From contig JAKSLP010000018.1 in assembly GCA_024401115.1 (NCBI GenBank), forward strand, positions 1 to 49,439: a stretch of 49,439 bases of DNA. The letters are read 5' to 3'. This document shows positions 44,175 to 49,439 of the stretch, piece after piece. Source of the DNA: Bacteroidaceae bacterium. Lineage in GTDB: Bacteria; Bacteroidota; Bacteroidia; Bacteroidales; Bacteroidaceae. Both the position numbers and the translations under genes were made by a program. The notes under the pieces are model-generated. The model worked only from the letters and a program-made list of their open reading frames with translations, ran no database searches and was not told the DNA's origin. The number at the start of each line of letters is the position of its first letter. Position 1 is the stretch's first letter.

Positions 44175-45337
44175 TGCTCAGAAAGATTATCAACATAGCC
44201 GGACGTGAGTGCCGGCAGATGTACCGGAATCCCATCTACCTGTTCTGCATGTTGCTGCTTCCTGTCTTCGTGATGGTTTTCTTCACCACGCTCATGCAGG
44301 AAGGACAGCCACAGCAGTTGCCTATCGGTATTGTGGATCAGGATAATACCTCCACTACACGCAAGTTGGTGAAGAACCTGGATGCGTTCCAGTCTACTGC
44401 GATAGTGGGACATTACCCTTCTCCCAACGATGCCCGAATGGCAATGCAACGGGGTGAGATTTATGCTTTTCTGTACATTCCCAAGGGGACTACCGCTGGC
44501 ATGATGACATCCACTCAGCCCCGGGTGTCGTTCTATTACAATGCCGTGGTGATGGTGGCAGGTTCTACCACCATGAAGGACCTGAAGACGATTTGTACGT
44601 TGGGTTCCGCTGGAGTGGGGAAGACCAAGCTGGAGATGTTGGGTAAGACCGAGGATGAAATCATGACGTTCCTGCAACCCATCAAGGTGGATTTGCACAT
44701 GCTGAATAATCCTTGGGCTAACTACAATGTGTACCTCAGCGCCAGTCTGGTACCGGGTTTGCTCATGCTGTTCATCTTCCTCATCACTCCGTATTCCATC
44801 GGTACCGAGCTGAAGTTCGGGCACAGTAAGGAGTGGATGGAAATGGCTGGAAATAACCCACTTATCGCTATTGCCGGTAAGATGTTGCCACAGACCTTGG
44901 TGCATATGCTGGTGTTCTACGGATTCGAGTTCTACATCTATCATATCCTGCAGTTCCCGCATCCCGGAGGCGTGATTCCTATCTTGCTGCTGGGTTGGCT
45001 TGCCGTACTTTCGGCACAGGCTTTCGGAATTTTCTGCTTCGGACTCATGCCGTCGCTGCGCATGTCCATGAGTGTATGCTCGCTTTGGGCCATGCTGAGT
45101 TTCAGTCTTGCGGGTGCCACATTCCCGGTTTCTGCCATGGATCCGTTCATTCAGGGAGTGGCATGGCTTTTCCCATTGCGTCATTATTATCAGTGTTATC
45201 AAGTGTGTATATTCAACGGATTTGGTTTGCATTATGCCTGGATTCACTGGGTGTGCCTGATGTGTTTCCTTATCCTTCCTGCGCTGGTGCTGCGCAATAT
45301 CCGTCGCGCCATGCTGGAGTACGAGTATATTCCTTAA
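44174..45337 (+). CDS. ABC-2 type permease, first of pair
   Basis: A 387-residue membrane protein with an N-terminal segment (about 20-42), an extracytoplasmic domain and five or six C-terminal segments, the topology of ABC2_membrane_3 (YhhJ/YbhS-like). The last periplasmic loop reads MDPFIQGVAWLFPLRHYYQ, typical of the family. It requires an ATPase from elsewhere since none is in this operon. Confidence 0.87.
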   Translation: MLRKIINIAGRECRQMYRNPIYLFCMLLLPVFVMVFFTTLMQEGQPQQLPIGIVDQDNTSTTRKLVKNLDAFQSTAIVGHYPSPNDARMAMQRGEIYAFLYIPKGTTAGMMTSTQPRVSFYYNAVVMVAGSTTMKDLKTICTLGSAGVGKTKLEMLGKTEDEIMTFLQPIKVDLHMLNNPWANYNVYLSASLVPGLLMLFIFLITPYSIGTELKFGHSKEWMEMAGNNPLIAIAGKMLPQTLVHMLVFYGFEFYIYHILQFPHPGGVIPILLLGWLAVLSAQAFGIFCFGLMPSLRMSMSVCSLWAMLSFSLAGATFPVSAMDPFIQGVAWLFPLRHYYQCYQVCIFNGFGLHYAWIHWVCLMCFLILPALVLRNIRRAMLEYEYIP

Positions 45338-45350
45338 TAAGTATATCGAT

Positions 45351-46559
45351 ATGAATATGAGTAAGTTATGGAATAGAATCAAGGAAGCCGTTCACGATTT
45401 GGCTTATATTTGGGCCGAGGAGATGAAGATGTGCATCCGCGATGAGGGCGTGCTGATTTTCTTCATTGTGGTGCCGCTGGCTTATCCTTTGCTGTATTCC
45501 TGGATTTATAATAATGAGGTGGTGCGCGATGTGCCGGTTGCCGTGGTGGATCTGAGTCATTCTGCCGAAAGCCGCGAGTTTATCCGTCGCGTGGATGCCA
45601 GTGCCGATACGAAAGTGGCATTTTACTGCAATAATATTGCTGAAGCCAAGGACCTGATGGGTCGCCAGAAGGTGAATGGCGTGATGTTTTTCCCGGATGA
45701 TTTCGGCGTGCGACTGAACCGTGGGGAGTCTTCTTCGGTGAGTGTGTATTGCGATATGAGTCTGATGCTGACGTACAAGGCTATCTACATGACAGCAATG
45801 ACGGTGTCTTCGGAGATGAATTCGGGGATTCAGATTCAGGGTTCCAGCATCATGGCTACTACGGAGCGTGACGAGCAGATTACCACCAAACCGCTTGATT
45901 TCGAGGAGGTTCCTATGTTTAATTCCACTCAGGGATATGGTAATTCCATTCTTCCGGGTGTGCTGGTGCTGATTATTCAGCAGACATTGCTGCTGGGTAT
46001 CGGACTTTCGGCAGGTACTTCGCGTGAGGAGAACCGTTTCAGCAAATTGTCTGAGATGCGAACCCACCAGAATGGTTTGTTCCGCATCGTGGGTGGTAAG
46101 GCACTGTGTTATTTCATGATTTACAGTGTCATGACATCCTATCTGTTGCTCATTGTACCGAGGATTTTCGGTTTCACCACCATAGCCACTGCCGCAGACC
46201 TTATCGGATTGCTGTTGCCGTTCCTGTTGGCATGTATCTTCTTCGGCATGTTCCTGAGTTGCCTGATCCGTTACCGTGAGAATGTGATGCTCATCGTGGT
46301 ATTTACCTCGTTGCCTTTCCTGTTCCTCAGTGGAATATCCTGGCCTTTGAGTAACATCCCTCCGTTCTGGCAAGGTGTAAGTTGGTTGTTCCCAGGTACT
46401 TTCGGTATCCGTGGGTTCCTTACGCTCAGCAGCATGGGTGGTACGTTAGGGGATATCGAGATTCCGTATATTGCGTTGTGGATTCAGACAGGAGTCTATT
46501 TCCTGGCGACGTGTATTTCGTATAATATTCAGATTAAAGCTTCTCAAGAGAAGGTATAA
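45351..46559 (+). CDS. ABC-2 type permease, second of pair
   Basis: A 402-residue paralogue of the preceding permease with the same topology. Both carry the IPPFWQGVSWLFPGTFGIRGF-like C-terminal motif (here shortened: FWQGVSWLFPGTFG). It lies 13 bases after its partner and ends at a strong terminator. The two probably form a heterodimer. Confidence 0.87.
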   Translation: MNMSKLWNRIKEAVHDLAYIWAEEMKMCIRDEGVLIFFIVVPLAYPLLYSWIYNNEVVRDVPVAVVDLSHSAESREFIRRVDASADTKVAFYCNNIAEAKDLMGRQKVNGVMFFPDDFGVRLNRGESSSVSVYCDMSLMLTYKAIYMTAMTVSSEMNSGIQIQGSSIMATTERDEQITTKPLDFEEVPMFNSTQGYGNSILPGVLVLIIQQTLLLGIGLSAGTSREENRFSKLSEMRTHQNGLFRIVGGKALCYFMIYSVMTSYLLLIVPRIFGFTTIATAADLIGLLLPFLLACIFFGMFLSCLIRYRENVMLIVVFTSLPFLFLSGISWPLSNIPPFWQGVSWLFPGTFGIRGFLTLSSMGGTLGDIEIPYIALWIQTGVYFLATCISYNIQIKASQEKV

Positions 46560-46574
46560 TCTATTACCGAATAT

Positions 46575-46609
46575 AAGAAAAAGGCTTCTGTTTCAGAGGC
46601 CTTTTTTTG
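46575..46609 (+). terminator. Terminator of the export operon
   Basis: AAGGCTTCTG pairs with CAGAGGCCTT with one wobble pair around TTT, followed by seven T. It comes about 20 bases after the last permease stop. Confidence 0.85.
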
Positions 46610-46620
46610 ATTAATTGCTC

Positions 46621-46850
46621 TAATTTTGTGTTTCGCTCAAGCCGCGAGGCTTTTCATTTTTCTTTGCATGGACAAAGAAAAACGAAACAAAAAGAAATCC
46701 ACCGCACGCGTCGTCGCTAAAAAATATTCACAAAAACAGGTCGCTGCGGAACTCGCTTCGTTTCTCTCCGCTCAGACAGTCCTCGCTCTGGCCCTGTTTT
46801 TCCAAATATTTTTCTATACGCTCCTTTGGCTAATGCGGGCCTAACGGATT
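46621..46850 (+). repeat. Intergenic repeat with a hairpin and a spurious-looking ORF
   Basis: TTTTTCTTTG (46657-46666) and CAAAGAAAAA (46673-46682) form a perfect 10-bp stem whose 6-base loop contains an ATG. From it a 58-codon frame (MDKEKRNKKKSTAR ... LALALFFQIFFYTLLW) runs to 46844. From memory, closely similar sequences recur between genes of many Bacteroides and Prevotella genomes and are often mis-annotated as hypothetical proteins. TAATTTTG at 46621-46628 could be a promoter. A repeat is favoured over a gene. Confidence 0.5.
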
Positions 46851-46877
46851 CTTCTGTCCCTATAGTCATTCAATAGT

Positions 46878-46985
46878 TTGTCATTCCGAACCGAAGGGAG
46901 GAATCTTTCTGAATAAGTAGTGGTAACTAAAAAATGTTTGCACCACTAATGTAGAAAGATCCTTCGCTACTGCTCAGGATGACAA
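46878..46985. repeat. Inverted-repeat element of the GTCATTC...GATGAC type
   Basis: The left arm TTGTCATTCCGAACCGAAGG... (46878-46910) is matched by the right arm AGAAAGATCCTTCGC...GGATGACAA (46953-46985), leaving about 42 bases between. The TGTCATTC...AGGAATCTTTCT wording is a dispersed repeat seen in several bacterial phyla. It has no coding content and would fold into a long imperfect hairpin. Confidence 0.65.
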
Positions 46986-46995
46986 TATAGAATCA

Positions 46996-47028
46996 AAAAT
47001 CCCCGAAAGAAAAACTTTCGGGGATTAA
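46996..47028 (-). terminator. Terminator of the M14 genes
   Basis: AATCCCCGAAAG (46998-47009) pairs perfectly with CTTTCGGGGATT (47015-47026) around five A. A U run follows in the minus direction. It ends the minus-strand peptidase transcript. Confidence 0.85.
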
Positions 47029-47034
47029 TTATCA

Positions 47035-48864
47035 TCACTGTAATTTCACTGTCAAATTACCGTTACCACCTATACTCTTCAAATTCAGGGTCAGTGTGGT
47101 GCTGCCCGGATTTGTAGTGGTGATGGTATAGCGGAAAGTACTGGTGCTGCTGCCCTTGGCGCGGAACTCACAAGTCTTTCCTGCCACATACGCAGGCTTG
47201 ATATAGTTGGCACGGTAGTATCCGTTGCCTTCTTCCGGAGCCTTGGTCTCTCCCGGATCCACCAGGGTACCGCCCTTGACGGTAGCCTCAATCACATCCG
47301 GAACGTAGCGCTTGATCAGCATGCTTCTGTCGCTGGAAGTAGGGAAGGTCTTCTCGTTGACTACATCCACCTCTACCTGATACAGGTTGCTGCCCAACTT
47401 CTTCACTACTGGATTTGTCATCTTCAGCTCAGGCAACTGCTTGAGGCACTGGATGATAAAGCGGCTCTGACGCTGAGCCTCGTCTTCCATGTAGCGTGGA
47501 GGAGGAGTACGTCCGATGTGCTTCTTAGGGGTACCGCCAATCCAGATTTTGCCCAACTGTGGGTGATCCACTACATGAGGCTTAACCCAGGCGTCGTCAC
47601 CCAAATCCAACTTGATCCAGCGGTTATACTCGTTGTCATCCACATAACCGTCGTTATTGGTGTCTGCCTGAGGCACATTGTGATCCCACAGCTCAATCAG
47701 CATGGAATAGGCTCCCAGCAGATAATAGGTGCTGCCTAAGGTCTCACCGTAGGTGTTTCCGGAAACCGGAGTGTAATCCTTCAGGATGTAAGCGGCATCG
47801 TTCACCATTTGTGTCATCACCTGAGCATCGTGCTGGTAACCGGCACGTGCACGGTATGGAGCGGTAAATGCCCACTGATCCTGGCCCGGAGCTGCCTTTG
47901 GCGCACGTACGTCACCCACGCCCGGACCCTCGTTCGATGGAGGGAACATGTACATAATCTCACGTCCGTAGTTGTGGTAGTTCACATCCACCAGAATGTT
48001 CTTGTGGTTAGCGACAAACTTCCACATGTTGCGGGTTACTGGCTCCGAAAGAGGGTAGGACTTACCCAGATTCTTGCGGAAGTCGAATGGGAACACACGG
48101 TTAGGGTCAATACCGCCCAGGTCATCCTCTGCCATGCGTCCGTCACCGTCGTTGTCGAAACCCTCGCTGCCCAGCAGGCGGAAACGCTGTCCGTCCCACC
48201 AGTCATCCTTGGCGATGCGCACGAAACGCAAACCGTCCTTGGTCAGGCGATAGTCACCGTTGGCATCCTCGGCATACATGTTCGACAACTGTCCGTCGCC
48301 ATCCACATCCTCTGTCATATCCTCGTCGTACAAGCCGTCCTTATCGTCATCCACAGGGCGGAAAGGCTCGCGAGGATTGTTCTCGGTGTTGGGGAAACGC
48401 ACGTAACTGTCTACAGCATCGATGTTTACGGCAGGCAGAATATATACGGTGCTGCGTGCCAGAATGCCCGCAACCTCAGGATCATACTCCGCACGGGTAC
48501 ACAGGTACCACGCCAGATACATGGCATCGGTAACACCGTTCACCTCATTGCCGTGCACTGCACCGTCCACATAAACCGCAGGCTTGTCGGTATCCTTACC
48601 GGTGTTCTTGTTGGTGATAGTCATCAGCAACTGTTCGCGTCCCATGCGGCTCTTGCCGATGCTCTCCACCGAGCAATAGTTAGGATACTGCTTAGCCAGA
48701 CGCTTCATGATGTCCGACAGCTCGTCATAGTTATAATATCTCTTCCAGTTGATATAGAAATCACTCTCGCCGTGCTCGCCACCGAAATTGGTCTGAACCT
48801 TATTCTGTGCCGAAGCGCTAAGGCTGCAGCACGCCAGGAGTGCATACATAAACAGTTTCTTCAT
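47035..48864 (-). CDS. Exported M14 family zinc carboxypeptidase
   Basis: A 609-residue peptidase with a signal peptide (MKKLFMYALLACCSLSASAQ). The zinc site is H104-x-x-E107 (HGNE) and H297 (VNYHNYG); the substrate-binding arginine is in DPNRVFPF and the catalytic Glu is E391 (MLIELWDHN). An acidic insertion (about 171-205: DDDKDGLYDEDM, DVDGDGQL) and DTNNDGYVDDNE near 401-412 look like calcium-binding loops. The C-terminal 150 residues are beta-sandwich-like. The start at 48864 is fixed by the signal peptide. It lies 5 bases after a paralogue's stop. Confidence 0.92.
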   Translation of the reverse strand: MKKLFMYALLACCSLSASAQNKVQTNFGGEHGESDFYINWKRYYNYDELSDIMKRLAKQYPNYCSVESIGKSRMGREQLLMTITNKNTGKDTDKPAVYVDGAVHGNEVNGVTDAMYLAWYLCTRAEYDPEVAGILARSTVYILPAVNIDAVDSYVRFPNTENNPREPFRPVDDDKDGLYDEDMTEDVDGDGQLSNMYAEDANGDYRLTKDGLRFVRIAKDDWWDGQRFRLLGSEGFDNDGDGRMAEDDLGGIDPNRVFPFDFRKNLGKSYPLSEPVTRNMWKFVANHKNILVDVNYHNYGREIMYMFPPSNEGPGVGDVRAPKAAPGQDQWAFTAPYRARAGYQHDAQVMTQMVNDAAYILKDYTPVSGNTYGETLGSTYYLLGAYSMLIELWDHNVPQADTNNDGYVDDNEYNRWIKLDLGDDAWVKPHVVDHPQLGKIWIGGTPKKHIGRTPPPRYMEDEAQRQSRFIIQCLKQLPELKMTNPVVKKLGSNLYQVEVDVVNEKTFPTSSDRSMLIKRYVPDVIEATVKGGTLVDPGETKAPEEGNGYYRANYIKPAYVAGKTCEFRAKGSSTSTFRYTITTTNPGSTTLTLNLKSIGGNGNLTVKLQ

Positions 48865-48869
48865 GGCGA

Positions 48870-49439
48870 TCAATATTTTACGTTCTGCATTACGGTACCA
48901 CCCTTCAGTGAAGATGCCACCACTTTCACGTTCTCATTGCCTTCCACGGCTACCACCCATTTCACGGTCTGACGGTTCTGTCCGCGGAAACCCGGGATAG
49001 ACTCCGTGCCGTACAGGTTGCCCAACTTCTCGCATACGTTGCCGCTCAGTACCTGCATCTTGCCCGATGCACCGATAATCCAAGCCACGTCACCGCGGTT
49101 GAACGCCATGTTCTCCGATTTATCCAGACCCGAAGGCAGCGGACCGTTGTTCACGATATCCGCACTGATCTCCACAATCTTGGTGCTGCCGGTAGACGAC
49201 TGCACCTTGGCTGTCAGGTTCTCGATAGCCATCTGAGGCATCTCGCTGATGCAGAAGCGATCGAACTGCCACTGACGCTCGCAGATGGTGCGCAGCGCAT
49301 CACCCGGATAGGCATTGTTAGGACCTACGTTAGCCAGCCAACCGCCCACTTCCACGTCGCCGTGCTCTGGGTGCTTGCCCTTTGTCCAGTCGATATACGA
49401 GTTGTGCGAAGCGGCATAGTTCACTATACCACGCTGATA
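48870..49439 (-). CDS. M14-family carboxypeptidase, C-terminal part, cut by the window end
   Basis: 190 residues are visible, open to the right edge, so the 5' end is missing. The segment HPEHGDVEVGGWLANVG and the following PQMAIENLTAKV match the region after the catalytic domain of M14 peptidases, and the same position of the neighbouring gene (IWIGGTPKK, PELKMTNPVVKK). It is thus a tandem paralogue in the same transcript. The remaining sequence is a beta-rich C-terminal domain. Whether the zinc site is intact cannot be seen here. Confidence 0.8.
   Translation of the reverse strand, partial: YQRGIVNYAASHNSYIDWTKGKHPEHGDVEVGGWLANVGPNNAYPGDALRTICERQWQFDRFCISEMPQMAIENLTAKVQSSTGSTKIVEISADIVNNGPLPSGLDKSENMAFNRGDVAWIIGASGKMQVLSGNVCEKLGNLYGTESIPGFRGQNRQTVKWVVAVEGNENVKVVASSLKGGTVMQNVKY

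Noticed and set aside
44081..45382. 433-codon minus-strand open frame
   Set aside because: It lies opposite the well-supported ABC-2 permease gene and its translation is H/Q-rich without motifs, a typical antisense shadow.
45366..46373. 335-codon minus-strand open frame
   Set aside because: Antisense to the second permease; histidine-rich shadow translation.
47809..48972. 387-codon plus-strand open frame
   Set aside because: It is antisense to the M14 peptidase and has V/H-rich composition without domains.
1..49439. CRISPR array, rRNA or tRNA genes
   Set aside because: No regularly spaced repeats, rRNA-like stretches or cloverleaf patterns were seen on reading both strands; a tRNAscan or CRISPR search was not possible here.

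Overview
The window looks like a chromosomal segment of a Bacteroidales bacterium, probably Prevotellaceae or a close Bacteroidaceae relative. The grounds are the many promoters of the Bacteroidetes type (TAnnTTTG at -7, sometimes with TTTG about 19-20 bases upstream) and typical families: DUF5687, DUF4836, DUF5063, a fused NfnA/GltD-like flavoprotein, BglX-type GH3, and short M28 and M14 exopeptidases with signal peptides. No rRNA, tRNA or CRISPR array was seen.

Layout. (1) 1-4,450 is an accessory patch: a decayed IS1182-like transposase (454-722), a DUF4143 AAA ATPase behind a cluster of ATRCGAAT motifs, a 193-bp AT-rich cassette bounded by inverted repeats (2313-2517), and an intact tyrosine recombinase with an overlapping HTH gene. 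(2) 4,460-13,000 is core: mnmE, a PD40-repeat periplasmic protein, serS with an Nfn-like oxidoreductase, a C1 aminopeptidase, and rplU-rpmA. (3) 13,029-20,013 is a tight minus-strand operon: ftsK, lolA-like, trxB, an ABC exporter (DUF5687 permease plus ATPase) and an NlpC/P60 lipoprotein. (4) 20,141-22,492 is a plus-strand operon: DUF5063, RNase D-like exonuclease, RlmI-like methyltransferase. It is followed by a promoter/hairpin/terminator unit that looks like a small RNA gene, then a GH3 glucosidase on the minus strand. (5) 25,153-32,215 is a plus-strand series: nucleoside permease, rsmE, DUF4836 lipoprotein, an unusual ABC ATPase with its FtsX-like permease, a frameshifted bile-acid-symporter family gene and a secreted nuclease. 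(6) 32,253-35,421 holds a HerA-like ATPase, a TauE/SafE permease and exonuclease III. (7) 35,508-41,321 is an array of three near-identical M28 peptidases followed directly by a short ComEC. (8) 41,693-46,559 is a TolC/HlyD/two-permease export operon with no ATPase gene of its own. (9) 46,560-47,034 holds two different intergenic repeats. (10) The right edge has two adjacent M14 carboxypeptidase-like genes, the second cut by the window end.

Themes. Peptide digestion outside the cytoplasm is strongly represented (one C1, three M28, two M14 enzymes). Three separate ABC-type export or lipoprotein-handling modules are present. The best candidates for something undescribed are the small RNA unit at 22,578-22,682, the inverted-repeat cassette beside the recombinase, and the ATRCGAAT operator cluster before the AAA ATPase. 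The largest intact region is otherwise ordinary core genome.
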